DNA from: JBCBGF01 sp038526915
GTDB taxonomy: Bacteria > Pseudomonadota > Alphaproteobacteria > Rhodobacterales > Rhodobacteraceae
Assembly: GCA_038526915.1 (NCBI GenBank)
Contig: JBCBGF010000002.1
Coordinates: forward strand, 372,001-436,000
Length of the DNA: 64,000 nt
Direction of reading: 5' to 3'
Within the stretch, counting starts at the first letter, position 1, and each line of letters begins with the position of its first letter. Positions 53,172-61,933 of this stretch are shown one piece after another. The notes beneath the pieces were generated by a model that made no database searches, had not been told where the DNA came from, and worked only from the letters and a program-made list of their open reading frames with translations. The position numbers were made by a program, and so were the translations under genes.

Positions 53172-53505
53172 CGGGCGCCCCTTTCTCGGTCAGCACAGAC
53201 ACATCCGCCGCGAAATCAGCCCAGAAGCGACCCATATCCTGCAATCGGGTCTCTCCTGTTTCGGTCAAGCGGAAGTATCGCCGGGCTGGCCCCTTATCCG
53301 ACTTTACCTGCCTCATCCGAACGAACCCTTCCTTTTCAAGACGCGCAAGCATCAAGTAGAGCGTGCTTTCCTTCAGCGAGAGCGATGGGTGCTTTGAAAT
53401 TTCCGTCAAGATTTCATACCCATAGGCCTCTCCACGCGCCAAAACGCTGAGAACGCAGAACTCTGCGACGCCCTTGCGCATCTGTCCGATCCAGCCGTCT
53501 TGCAT
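53158..53505 (-). CDS. PadR-family transcriptional repressor
   Basis: A 115-residue repressor. GVAEFCVLSVLARGEAYGYEILTEI near residue 12 is the PadR winged-helix start; ESTLYLMLARLEKEGFVRM holds the recognition helix (S-T-L-Y), and ARRYFRLTETGETRLQDM the wing. It is short, of the PadR-s1 type. It diverges from the lipoprotein gene across 111 bp with two matched operators, and is cotranscribed with the HAAS gene. Confidence 0.93.
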   Translation of the reverse strand: MQDGWIGQMRKGVAEFCVLSVLARGEAYGYEILTEISKHPSLSLKESTLYLMLARLEKEGFVRMRQVKSDKGPARRYFRLTETGETRLQDMGRFWADFAADVSVLTEKGAPDGGT

Positions 53506-53526
53506 TCTCTTCCATCACAATACTTC

Positions 53527-53549
53527 ACTACTTTGCCTTGCAGAGTAGT
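53527..53549. promoter_or_regulatory. Candidate PadR operator 1
   Basis: ACTACTTT-N7-AGAGTAGT, an 8-7-8 inverted repeat with one mismatch. It covers the -35 box of the putative lipoprotein promoter and lies 22 bp before the padR start. Its layout is identical to operator 2, 44 bp away. Confidence 0.72.
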
Positions 53550-53566
53550 AGATCAATTTCTATATT
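53538..53566 (+). promoter_or_regulatory. Promoter of the lipoprotein glycosidase gene
   Basis: TTGCAG (53538-53543) and TATATT (53561-53566) with a 17-bp spacer. The -35 lies within operator 1, and operator 2 starts 5 bp after the -10, covering the expected start of transcription. Confidence 0.62.
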
Positions 53567-53570
53567 CAGG

Positions 53571-53593
53571 ACTACTCTATCAACCAGAGTAGT
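53571..53593. promoter_or_regulatory. Candidate PadR operator 2
   Basis: A perfect 8-7-8 inverted repeat, ACTACTCT-N7-AGAGTAGT, just downstream of the -10 box. The centre-to-centre distance to operator 1 is 44 bp, close to four helical turns, so two dimers would bind on the same face of the DNA. Confidence 0.78.
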
Positions 53594-53616
53594 GAATTCA
53601 ACTGGAGACTTTTGAT

Positions 53617-54786
53617 ATGAAAATGTCCTTTCTTCCCCCGCTCTTGATGCTTCTGAGCGCATGCACGATGCCCCTTCAAGCCGACGAGGCTATTCCGCGC
53701 CTCGCGCCCGGGCCCCACATGGGTTTCATTGAGGGCTTCGATGATCTGCGCCCGGGCGCCGATGGGATCAACCGCATGCAAATCGCCAACCGGCTGCGCG
53801 CTGAGGCTGTCGCAGCGGGCATGTCAATCGCCCGCGCCCAGGTTGATTGGCGCGATCTGGAAATCGCACCGGGCGTTTACGATCAAGACCAGCTTGACGA
53901 AACGATGGCATGGCCCGGGCGTGATGGCCTGCCCTTGTTCGTCACGCTTTCAACCATCGACATTTCCGAACTGACCTTGCCGGATTATCTGACGGGCCCA
54001 AACGGCATGGCGCGCGACGGATTGAAACTGGACGGACCTGAGATCACTACCCGGTTCCATGCCTTCCTGGATTGGTTTGTGCCGCAACTGGAAGGCTACA
54101 ACGTGTGGGGGCTGGCCCTGGGCAATGAGGTGGACGGGCTGGTCAGCGACGCCTTGCTCCCGCAATCAGAGGTGCTCAACCACCTGCGCAACGCAATGAC
54201 CCATTCGCAAACTCTTGACCCCGATCTGGCCGTGACCGTCACATTGACAGGCGGGGCAAACCTCAACGTGCCACGCTTCACGAACCGGCTTGTCGACGCC
54301 ATGGATATCGTGTCCTTCAACACATACTGCCTGTCTGGAAGCCTGCAAGTGACGGGACCAGACACTTGGGAAAGCACTTTGAAGCGGTGGAAACGGGTTG
54401 CGGGCGACCGGGAAATCTTCATCCAGGAACTCGGGTGTCCCGTCGGCCACGGGCAAACGGGTGGTGAGCACTTTGCGAATGCCGAGCGACGCATTCTGGG
54501 AAGTGAGGCCCTTCAGAGCGACTTCATCGAATTTCATATGAGAGCTTTTACGGACGACCCTCAATTGCGGGCCGCAACGGTGTTTCAGCTCTTTGACTGG
54601 TCCCCGGAATTGGCGGATGTGTTCAAGGCCCCCTTTGATGCGGCAGGCGAACCAATCGTCGGTGAATTGCTTGAGGAATGGTTGGCCACAGTCGGCCTGT
54701 GCCGCTGGTCCGATGCCACCTGTCGCCCGGCATGGGAGACATTCCTGACCGGGCTTGGCACCTTGCAATCCGTTCGAGGAGAGTAA
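53617..54786 (+). CDS. Lipoprotein, clan GH-A glycoside hydrolase-like
   Basis: A 389-residue exported protein. The start MKMSFLPPLLMLLSACTMP is a signal with lipobox (LLSAC). The mature part folds, by motif, as a TIM barrel of clan GH-A: the strand-4 motif VWGLALGNEVDG near residue 172 provides the acid/base Glu, and REIFIQELGCPVG near 272 the nucleophile Glu, about 100 residues apart as expected. VSFNTYCLSG precedes it, and QLFDWSPE sits near strand 8. The exact GH family and substrate are not evident. Control by PadR is strongly suggested by the operators upstream; GGAG lies 9 nt before the ATG. Confidence 0.82.
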   Translation: MKMSFLPPLLMLLSACTMPLQADEAIPRLAPGPHMGFIEGFDDLRPGADGINRMQIANRLRAEAVAAGMSIARAQVDWRDLEIAPGVYDQDQLDETMAWPGRDGLPLFVTLSTIDISELTLPDYLTGPNGMARDGLKLDGPEITTRFHAFLDWFVPQLEGYNVWGLALGNEVDGLVSDALLPQSEVLNHLRNAMTHSQTLDPDLAVTVTLTGGANLNVPRFTNRLVDAMDIVSFNTYCLSGSLQVTGPDTWESTLKRWKRVAGDREIFIQELGCPVGHGQTGGEHFANAERRILGSEALQSDFIEFHMRAFTDDPQLRAATVFQLFDWSPELADVFKAPFDAAGEPIVGELLEEWLATVGLCRWSDATCRPAWETFLTGLGTLQSVRGE

Positions 54787-55204
54787 CGGGACGCAGAGGG
54801 TCGATGGCGTAAAATGCCGAAAAAGCCAATTCTATACAGCAAATTGCAACCCGTAGCGCATACGAAGCCAAAAGGCGGTGCGGTGGTCGCTTTCCCAACA
54901 GAACTGCCGCTCCACCTGTCTTATGAAACGGCTGATCTCTGCCCACTCCTGCCGATCCTCAGGGTTTTCGTCACCTCAGCGCAGCCTCTCAAAAGGGAGG
55001 ACGTGATAAACGCCTGATAACCTTGGTTGCTTTGCGACGCTCTGTCCGGGTTGCATTCCAGAGTAAACCAGTCACCTTTTGCCTGTCGGGATGTGCCGAA
55101 TGTAGGCCCCTTGCGTGCCGCATAGCCGTTGGGGCCTGCGTCTACTTTCGTTGGAACGGACGCCGTGGGTCGACCGAGCGCGTGAGCGACTGAAAAGGAA
55201 CAAC
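54787..55204. other. Intergenic region without a supported gene
   Basis: About 420 bp between the lipoprotein gene and the antiporter start. A 67-codon frame at 54814-55017 begins MPKKPILYSKLQ, but it has no ribosome site or recognisable motif, and it may be a decayed gene end. I see no clear promoter, repeat or RNA. Confidence 0.45.
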
Positions 55205-56932
55205 GTGACCGCTGCGATCGAAGGATATATTTTCTACGAAATCGCCGCGCTGCTGGTTCTCGCGGCGGGTGTCGGGTTTGTCGGTCTAATGCTGCGACAA
55301 CCGCTGATCGTCAGCTTCATCGCCGTAGGTATTCTTGCCGGCCCTTCGTTCCTCGACATCGCACGGTCTGACCAACAGATCGACCTGCTGGCTGAACTGG
55401 GCATTGCCGTTCTGCTGTTCCTTGTCGGCCTCAAGCTTGACTTCAATCTGGTGCGTACCCTTGGGCCAGTGGCCCTCGTCACGGGCCTTGGGCAGGTGGC
55501 CTTCACGACCGTATTTGGTTTCCTGCTCGCCCTCGCACTCGGGCTTGACGCGCTGACGGCGATCTATGTCGCCATCGCCCTGACGTTCTCCTCAACAATC
55601 ATCATCGTGAAGCTCCTGTCCGACAAACGCGAGATCGACTCGCTCCACGGACGCATCGCGCTTGGGTTTCTCATCGTGCAAGACATCGTCGTCGTGGTTG
55701 CGATGATTGCGCTGTCGGCCATTGGCGTTGGGGGAACGGTCACAGAGGGTGAAAGTGCGGCAACAGAGGTCCTCCGCGTTCTGGGCTATGGCCTGGGGAT
55801 GCTGGCCTTTGTCGTGGTGTTCATCCGCTTTGTCGCCAACCCTTTGGTCGAACGACTGTCTCGCGCACCAGAACTCCTGGTCTCGTTCGCCATCGGCTGG
55901 GCCGCGCTTCTGGCAGCGGTCGGTCACTATCTGGGGTTTGGGAAGGAACTTGGTGGATTGCTCGCCGGAGTCTCGCTCGCCTCTACGCCGTTTCGCGAGG
56001 CGATTGCCGCGCGGCTGGCAAGCTTGCGGGATTTCCTGCTGCTCTTCTTCTTCATCGCGCTTGGCGCCTCGCTCGATCTCTCGGTTCTGGGTGCAAGCAT
56101 CGGGCCCGCCATCGCGCTGGCACTCTTCGTACTGATCGGCAATCCGCTGATCGTCCTCGCGATCATGGGCGCCATGGGTTATCGCAAACGAACAGGCTTT
56201 CTCGCGGGGCTGACCGTCGCACAGATCAGTGAGTTTTCACTTATCTTCATGGCGATGGGTGTGGCGATCGGGCATGTCGCCGAAGAGGCCCTTGGGCTTG
56301 TGACGCTTGTCGGGCTCGTCACCATCGCCGCTTCGACATACATGATCACCTATTCGCATCGCCTATACGACCTGTTCGAGCCGGTGATCGGAGTATTTGA
56401 GCGCCGCCATCCAAACGCGGAAGACGACGACGTCACCGGCGCGTCGCGCCCCCACGACGTGATCCTCTTCGGCCTCGGCCGTTACGGGCTGGGCATAGCG
56501 TCGGCGCTCAGAGATACCGGTAAAAACGTACTCGGCGTCGATTTCAGTCCAGAGGCGGTGCGCCATGCGCGGGCTCAGGGCTTTGATGTGGTCTTTGGCG
56601 ATGCGACCGATCCAGAGTTTCTCGCCCATTTGCCGCTTGCGAAGGCGAAGTGGCTGGTCATGGCGGTGCCAGAACATGATACGGGCCTCAGCCACGACGA
56701 TCCGCGCCACGCGCTGCTAAAGGCCGTCCGCGACCTGGGATACGGCGGCAAGACGGCGGTTGCGGCGCATCGCGACGTGACCGCATCTGCCTTGAAAGCC
56801 GAGCGCGCGGACCTTGTTCTGATGCCCTTCCGCGACGCCGCATTTGCTGCGGCCCGGATGATCTCGAGCGACGCGCCCGCGCCCGACACCTTGATCGACG
56901 ACCCCGACGGTCAGAAGGAGTTGCCGGCGTGA
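55205..56932 (+). CDS. CPA2 cation:proton antiporter with TrkA-N domain
   Basis: A 575-residue Kef-type antiporter. About twelve helices cover residues 10-390, with LLAELGIAVLLFLVGLKLDF near 60, TFSSTIIIVKLLSDKREIDSLHGR near 125 and VAQISEFSLIFMAMGVAIG near 340. A cytoplasmic TrkA-N/RCK Rossmann domain follows, starting HDVILFGLGRYGLGIASALRD (GxGRxG) near 417 with GVDFSPEAVRHAR. It would exchange K+ or Na+ for H+ under nucleotide control. The GTG at 55205 has AAAAGGA 6 nt upstream. Its stop overlaps the start of the stress-protein gene as GTGA. Confidence 0.92.
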   Translation: MTAAIEGYIFYEIAALLVLAAGVGFVGLMLRQPLIVSFIAVGILAGPSFLDIARSDQQIDLLAELGIAVLLFLVGLKLDFNLVRTLGPVALVTGLGQVAFTTVFGFLLALALGLDALTAIYVAIALTFSSTIIIVKLLSDKREIDSLHGRIALGFLIVQDIVVVVAMIALSAIGVGGTVTEGESAATEVLRVLGYGLGMLAFVVVFIRFVANPLVERLSRAPELLVSFAIGWAALLAAVGHYLGFGKELGGLLAGVSLASTPFREAIAARLASLRDFLLLFFFIALGASLDLSVLGASIGPAIALALFVLIGNPLIVLAIMGAMGYRKRTGFLAGLTVAQISEFSLIFMAMGVAIGHVAEEALGLVTLVGLVTIAASTYMITYSHRLYDLFEPVIGVFERRHPNAEDDDVTGASRPHDVILFGLGRYGLGIASALRDTGKNVLGVDFSPEAVRHARAQGFDVVFGDATDPEFLAHLPLAKAKWLVMAVPEHDTGLSHDDPRHALLKAVRDLGYGGKTAVAAHRDVTASALKAERADLVLMPFRDAAFAAARMISSDAPAPDTLIDDPDGQKELPA

Positions 56933-57909
56933 CGCGTTCTTTCGCTAAGCCCAAAAAGATCCTCGCCGTCGCGGATACGAGCGACGCACAAATCGCCCTG
57001 ACGTCCGCCCTGGCCCTTGCCGAAACGCACGGCGCTTCAGTCGAGGTGATCGCCTGCGTTGAGCCGCCGCCCGAACTGTCAATCCTGTCGAGGTTTTCCG
57101 GTGAAAACCCCCAGCAGTTGATCGACGACGCGGTCAGGCAGACGCGCGAAGTTGTTGAGGCGCGCTTGGCTCAGATCGCGCCCGCCAGCGCGCAGAGTCT
57201 GACGGTGGCGGTCGGCAAGGCCTATCTCGAGATCATCCGCCATGCCGCGCGGTCGAAGTGCGATTTCGTTGTGAAAAAGGCCGAACCGCTGTCCGGCATG
57301 GAACGTTTCCTGTTCGCCAGCAATGACCAGCACCTTCTCCGCAAATGCCCGTGCCCAGTGTGGTTGACGACGGGCACAGCACCGGCAAGCCCACGGCGTA
57401 TTCTCGCAACCGTCGATCTCGACATCGCAGATGCGGACGAATCCGGGACGCTGGCGGCATTGAACCGGCGCGTGGTCGCTGCCGCCTGCGCGATGGCGGT
57501 CAGACCCGACACCGAGGTCACAGTGCTTCATGCGTGGGAAGCGATTGGCGAAGGCATGGTCTGGACATTCGCGGGCGGGAACGATGCACGTTTATCGGTC
57601 GATCGCTATGTGAATGAAGTGCTCGCCGCCCGGCACAAGGAAATGGATACACTCCTGGCGCAGCTCCGCAATGACATCGGCGCCCGGCCCCGCCTTGTTC
57701 CGCTCCTCGTGCGCGGGTCGCCGGAGACTGTGATTCACCAACAAAGCCGGGACCTCTCCGCCGACGTTGTCGTCATGGGCACGGTTGCGCGGACAGGCCT
57801 GAGTGGCGTGTTCATCGGCAACACGGCTGAGAACATCATCAACCGTTTGGAATGCCCGGTACTCGCAGTGAAGCCCGAAGGCTTTGTCAGCCCGCTCCTG
57901 CACGACTGA
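56929..57909 (+). CDS. Tandem universal stress protein
   Basis: A 326-residue protein of two UspA domains. Domain one starts KKILAVADTSDAQIALTSALAL near residue 9 and ends VWLTTG; domain two starts RRILATVDLDIADAD near 156 and ends with VVVMGTVARTGLSGVFIGNTAENIINRL, where the G-x2-x-G-x9-G(S/T)-type ATP-binding pattern is largely kept. Domain one lacks it. Start is GTG, coupled to the antiporter, so it may sense nucleotide or ion stress for it. Confidence 0.9.
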   Translation: MTRSFAKPKKILAVADTSDAQIALTSALALAETHGASVEVIACVEPPPELSILSRFSGENPQQLIDDAVRQTREVVEARLAQIAPASAQSLTVAVGKAYLEIIRHAARSKCDFVVKKAEPLSGMERFLFASNDQHLLRKCPCPVWLTTGTAPASPRRILATVDLDIADADESGTLAALNRRVVAAACAMAVRPDTEVTVLHAWEAIGEGMVWTFAGGNDARLSVDRYVNEVLAARHKEMDTLLAQLRNDIGARPRLVPLLVRGSPETVIHQQSRDLSADVVVMGTVARTGLSGVFIGNTAENIINRLECPVLAVKPEGFVSPLLHD

Positions 57910-58048
57910 TGTAAAAGCAACTGGCGAGCGCGGCAACGGCACGCCTGCGGCAGGCTGGAAACCGGGCACCCAGACCGTCAAACACGAAAGCACACTTGCC
58001 AATACCGCATCTATTGCGCTTTGATGGCGGCAATAAGGGAGGAAGAAC

Positions 58049-59392
58049 ATGACTTTGCACATCTTAAAGATGGGCGCCGTGCTTGCATTGACGATGCCAG
58101 CCCTGGCGGCCCAGGCCGACACCATCCGCTTCTGGACAACCGAGGAACAGCCCGAACGCCTCGCGCGGCAGGAGGCGCTGGCGCAGCGGTTCCAGGAGGC
58201 CACCGGTCACGAGGTTGAGGTGATCCCGGTCACCGAGAGTGATCTGGGCACCCGGGCCACGGCGGCCTTCGCGGCGGGCGATCTGCCCGATGTCATCTAT
58301 CACACCCTGCAATACGCCCTGCCCTGGGCGGAGGCCGGGATCCTCGACACCGACGCCGCGTCGGATGTGATCGAAGCGCTGGACCCGGGCACGTTTGCAC
58401 CCGGCGCGCTGGCCATGGCGGCCTATGAGGGTGGCTATGCGTCGGTTCCCGTGGATGGGTGGACGCAGATGATCGTCTATCGGGCCGACCTCTTCACCGA
58501 GGCCGGCCTTGAGCCACCGACGACCTACGCAAACGTGCAGGCCGCGCTTGAGGCGCTGCATAACCCGCCGGAAATGTACGGTTTTGTGGCCGCCACCAAA
58601 GTCGACGAGAACTTCATGTCGCAGGTGCTGGAACATGTGTTCCTGTCAAACGGCGTCAGCCCGGTGGGCCCCGACGGGTTCCAACCGCTCGACGAAGCCG
58701 CAACCACGGAAGTGCTTGAGTTCTACAAGGCCATCGCCGAAGCCTCGCCCCCGGGTGAGCTCTATTGGGATCAGTCGCGCAGCCTCTACTTCTCGGGCAA
58801 TGCGGCGATGATCATCTGGTCGCCCTTCATCCTCGACGAACTCGCGGGCCTGCGCGACAGCGCACCGCCGACAATCAACGACGATCCGACCAGCCCAGAG
58901 CTGGCCAGCCGCACGGGTATCGTGACGAACTTCGCCGGCCCATCGAACCCCGATGGCGCGGCCTGGGCCGATATCCGGTACTTCGGCATCACCGCTGACG
59001 CCAACACCGATGTCGCGATGGAGTTCGTCGAGTTTTCGATGTCCGACGGCTACACCGAAACTCTGGCCATCGCGCCCGAGGGCAAGTTCCCCGTTCGCAA
59101 CGGCACACCCGATAACCCGACGGCGTTCCTCGATGCCTGGGCCACGCTCGACGTGGGCGTCGATCGCCGCGCGCCTTTGGGTGAGCTTTACGAGGCCTCG
59201 ATGATCGAAGAAATCGTGGGGGGTCTGGACGTGGCCCAACGTTGGGGGGTGGCCGAAGGTAAACTCGCGCTCGCCAGCCGCATGATCAACAGCCAGGCGA
59301 TGAACCGTATCGTGCGTCAGTTCATCGACGGCGACATCGATGCGTCGGCGGCGGTTGCGCAGATGAACGAGGAACTGGGCGCGATCGAGTGA
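58049..59392 (+). CDS. Sugar ABC transporter substrate-binding protein (second system)
   Basis: A 447-residue family 1 solute-binding protein. The signal peptide (MGAVLALTMPALAAQA) ends near residue 23, and the mature part starts DTIRFWTTEEQPERLARQEAL. GTRATAAFAAGDLPDVIYHTLQY near 67 and PVDGWTQMIVYRADLFTEAGLEPPTTYANVQAAL near 133 are family text. A strong GGGAGGAAG site precedes the ATG. It heads the operon 58049-64000; the ligand may be a glycosylated compound given the hydrolase downstream. Confidence 0.93.
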   Translation: MTLHILKMGAVLALTMPALAAQADTIRFWTTEEQPERLARQEALAQRFQEATGHEVEVIPVTESDLGTRATAAFAAGDLPDVIYHTLQYALPWAEAGILDTDAASDVIEALDPGTFAPGALAMAAYEGGYASVPVDGWTQMIVYRADLFTEAGLEPPTTYANVQAALEALHNPPEMYGFVAATKVDENFMSQVLEHVFLSNGVSPVGPDGFQPLDEAATTEVLEFYKAIAEASPPGELYWDQSRSLYFSGNAAMIIWSPFILDELAGLRDSAPPTINDDPTSPELASRTGIVTNFAGPSNPDGAAWADIRYFGITADANTDVAMEFVEFSMSDGYTETLAIAPEGKFPVRNGTPDNPTAFLDAWATLDVGVDRRAPLGELYEASMIEEIVGGLDVAQRWGVAEGKLALASRMINSQAMNRIVRQFIDGDIDASAAVAQMNEELGAIE

Positions 59393-59423
59393 TCACGCTC
59401 CGCCCTGTCTAAATCCGGACTTA

Positions 59424-59455
59424 GGCCGGCCCGCTCTACAGCCAGCGGGCCGGTC
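59424..59455 (+). other. Intercistronic hairpin after the second binding protein
   Basis: A 12-bp GC-rich stem (59424-59435 with 59444-59455, one G.U pair) with an 8-nt loop, 31 bp after the stop. No T-run follows. As in the malE-malF gap of enterobacteria, it probably stabilises the binding-protein mRNA. Confidence 0.6.
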
Positions 59456-59471
59456 TCGGGGGCCCCTGCCG

Positions 59472-60728
59472 ATGTCCGATATACCAACTGACATACCGAC
59501 GGCCACACCGCCCACCGGCAAAACCGAGCTTGCGCGGCGCGAGGCGCGACTGGCCTTTGGATTGCTGGCGCCCACACTGATCAGTGTCGCGCTGGTGATC
59601 GTCCTGCCGCTCCTTGCGATCTTCTGGATCAGCTTCAAGCCAATCGGGCTTGCCGACTTACGCCCGACCGCGCCGGTGGTCCGCGAACAAGTGCGTGGCG
59701 CGGGCGAGGACTTCCGGATCGAGTACCGGCTGCGAAACTCCAGCCAGGATCAGGTGATCACCGATGTGGTTTTGCGGGATACACTGCCGGACGGTGTGAC
59801 GGCGGCGGACTTGCCATCTGAGTGCGGCCTCGAAGGCGCAACCCTGATCTGCCGCATCCCCGAAATGGAGGGTGGCTACAACGAGCGCCTCATTATCCCA
59901 CTCCAGGCCCAAGGCGTAGATGAGGACGCCATCGAAGATTCCGCCGAAGCAAGCGAGCCGTCCGTTAGCGGCCAAGCCGACAACATCTTGTTCAACGCGA
60001 CGTTCACGCTTGAAAACTTCGCCCGTGTTTTCGATGGCGGCGAGTTTTGGAACGTCCTGGGTGTCACACTGTTCTACACGTTCTTCGGGACAATCGGCGC
60101 GATCATTCTGGGCCTCTTCGCGGCCCTTTTGCTGGATCGAGAGTTTCGCGGACAAGGCATCCTGCGGGGGCTGTTCCTCTTTCCCTATGTCGCACCGATC
60201 ATCGCGGTGGCGTTTACTTGGGTGATCCTGCTCGACCCGTTTTCGGGCAGCTTGAACGCCCTGATCGTGCAGATGGGCGTGACCGAGACCAGCATCAATT
60301 TCTTCGGCCAACGGCCCTTCGCGCTCCTCACCGTGACGGTCTTTGCGATGTGGGGCTACTTCCCGCTCTGCTTCCTGTTTATCCTCGCGCGGATGCAATC
60401 GATCCCCGAGGATATGTATGAGGCCGCCGAGATGGACGGGGCCAGCCCGTTTCAGATGTTCTGGTACCTGTCGATCCCCCAGCTTTTGGGGATCCTATCG
60501 GTCCTGTTCCTGCTGCGCTTTATCTGGACGTTCAATAAGTTCGACGACATCTTCCTTCTGACCGGCGGCAATGCCGGAACGCGCACGCTGACCGTGAATG
60601 TCTATGAACAAGCCTTTGCGGTGTCGAACATCGGCGCGGGCGCGGCGGTGGCCGTGGTGATTTTCTTCTGCCTCCTGATCTTCAGCGTCTTCTTCTTCCG
60701 CTTCTTGAGCCGGGAGGAAGGCCTGTGA
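59472..60728 (+). CDS. Carbohydrate ABC permease with DUF11-like insertion
   Basis: A 418-residue MalF-type permease. TM1 lies at about residues 34-54 (ISVALVIVLPLLAIFWISF). An insertion of about 115 residues (about 62-175) follows, reading FRIEYRLRNSSQDQVITDVV, then LRDTLPDGVTAADLPSECG and ATLICRIPEM, which resembles the DUF11 beta-sandwich repeat found in surface proteins. The ordinary permease resumes at NFARVFDGGEFWNVLGVT, with the EAA loop PEDMYEAAEMDGASPFQMF near 313. The insertion should face the periplasm. The gene is coupled to the next permease by GTGA. Confidence 0.9.
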   Translation: MSDIPTDIPTATPPTGKTELARREARLAFGLLAPTLISVALVIVLPLLAIFWISFKPIGLADLRPTAPVVREQVRGAGEDFRIEYRLRNSSQDQVITDVVLRDTLPDGVTAADLPSECGLEGATLICRIPEMEGGYNERLIIPLQAQGVDEDAIEDSAEASEPSVSGQADNILFNATFTLENFARVFDGGEFWNVLGVTLFYTFFGTIGAIILGLFAALLLDREFRGQGILRGLFLFPYVAPIIAVAFTWVILLDPFSGSLNALIVQMGVTETSINFFGQRPFALLTVTVFAMWGYFPLCFLFILARMQSIPEDMYEAAEMDGASPFQMFWYLSIPQLLGILSVLFLLRFIWTFNKFDDIFLLTGGNAGTRTLTVNVYEQAFAVSNIGAGAAVAVVIFFCLLIFSVFFFRFLSREEGL

Positions 60729-61933
60729 GCGTCCTCTATCGCGGATATCTCACCGCACCGATCCTGGGTGCGCTGTGGATGGTTGTCTTGTCCACGACGG
60801 TGACCGTAGCGATGTCTTTCGCGACGGGTCTGCCATTCCGGCCTGTGATCTGGGTGTCCTTGCTATGGGGTGCGGCGCTGGGTCTTGCGGCCCTCTATCA
60901 CCCGTTCGGACGCCACGGTTGGCTGATCGGTGCGGGCGCGATCCTGGCCGCAACGCTTGCAGGTCTGGGGCCCATGGCGATCGAGGCGCCGGTCGTCCAC
61001 ACCACGATTGCAGGCGCACTCCTTGGCACAGCCTTTGGGTACACGATGCAGGGCATCATCGGCGACCTGCCCCAGGCCGATATCACGCGACACGAGTTCG
61101 AAGCCGCCGTTCTGCGGTTCCTCATTGGCTTTGGCTATATCTTCTTTGTCGCTATCGTCCTGATCCCCTTCTACGTAATGGTCATGACAAGCCTGAAAAA
61201 TCAGGCTGAGCTTATTCAGAACCCGCTCGACTTCTCGATCGACTTCAGCTTGGGCTGGGATCTTCTGCGCAGCTATCGCGAGATCATCGTTGATTTCAAC
61301 TTCGGCGCCTATCTCTGGACGTCGTTCTACGTCTCGCTTCTGACCGTGATCATCACCCTGCTCTTCTCGATCCCCGGCGCCTACGCCATCGCGCGGCTAC
61401 GGTTTCGGGGACAAGCGGTGATGGGGCGGTCAATCCTGCTGATCTATATGGTGCCGATGATCGTGCTCGCCCTGCCGATCTACATCGCGTTTTCGATGAC
61501 CGGTCTCAGGAACACGATCTTCGGCATCGTGCTGATCTACCCCGTCACAACAATCCCTGTGGCCCTCTACATGCTTCAGGGCTATTTCCGCGGCCTGCCG
61601 CATGAGATCGAGGAAGCCGGTCTGATGGATGGGCTGAACCGGCTTCAGGTCATCCTGAAAATTACCCTACCGCTGTCGCTACCCGCATTGGCCAGCGTCG
61701 CGCTCTATGTGTTCATGATTGCGTGGAACGAGTTTTTGCTCGCCTTCATGCTGCTTGATGATCCTTCCAAATTCACCCTCACCCGCGGCATCGCCAGCCT
61801 GAACTCTTCGGAAATCCCACGACAGCATCTTATGGCCGGGTCCGTGATTGCGACCGTGCCCATCATGGCGATCTTCCTCGGGCTGGAACGCTTTCTGACG
61901 CGTGGCATGACCGCTGGATCGGTGAAGGGATGA
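60725..61933 (+). CDS. Carbohydrate ABC permease with N-terminal extension
   Basis: A 402-residue MalG-type permease. The ordinary part starts near residue 135 (FLIGFGYIFFVAIVLIPFYVMV) and includes the EAA loop PHEIEEAGLMDGLNRLQVILKITLP near 295. The first 120 residues add about four extra helices (ILGALWMVVLSTTVTVAM, PVIWVSLLWGAALGLAALY, GWLIGAGAILAATLAGLG, TTIAGALLGTAFGYTMQG), not usual for this family, where about 280 residues suffice. The start is GTG at 60725. Confidence 0.9.
   Translation: MSVLYRGYLTAPILGALWMVVLSTTVTVAMSFATGLPFRPVIWVSLLWGAALGLAALYHPFGRHGWLIGAGAILAATLAGLGPMAIEAPVVHTTIAGALLGTAFGYTMQGIIGDLPQADITRHEFEAAVLRFLIGFGYIFFVAIVLIPFYVMVMTSLKNQAELIQNPLDFSIDFSLGWDLLRSYREIIVDFNFGAYLWTSFYVSLLTVIITLLFSIPGAYAIARLRFRGQAVMGRSILLIYMVPMIVLALPIYIAFSMTGLRNTIFGIVLIYPVTTIPVALYMLQGYFRGLPHEIEEAGLMDGLNRLQVILKITLPLSLPALASVALYVFMIAWNEFLLAFMLLDDPSKFTLTRGIASLNSSEIPRQHLMAGSVIATVPIMAIFLGLERFLTRGMTAGSVKG

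Noticed and set aside
54814..55017. 67-codon plus-strand frame after the lipoprotein gene
   Set aside because: No ribosome site, no motif and low complexity; it may be a gene remnant, but I cannot support it.
58012..58035. TATTGC-N12-GCAATA repeat upstream of the second binding-protein gene
   Set aside because: It lies over the region just before the ribosome site, with no regulator gene nearby to match it; chance occurrence is plausible.
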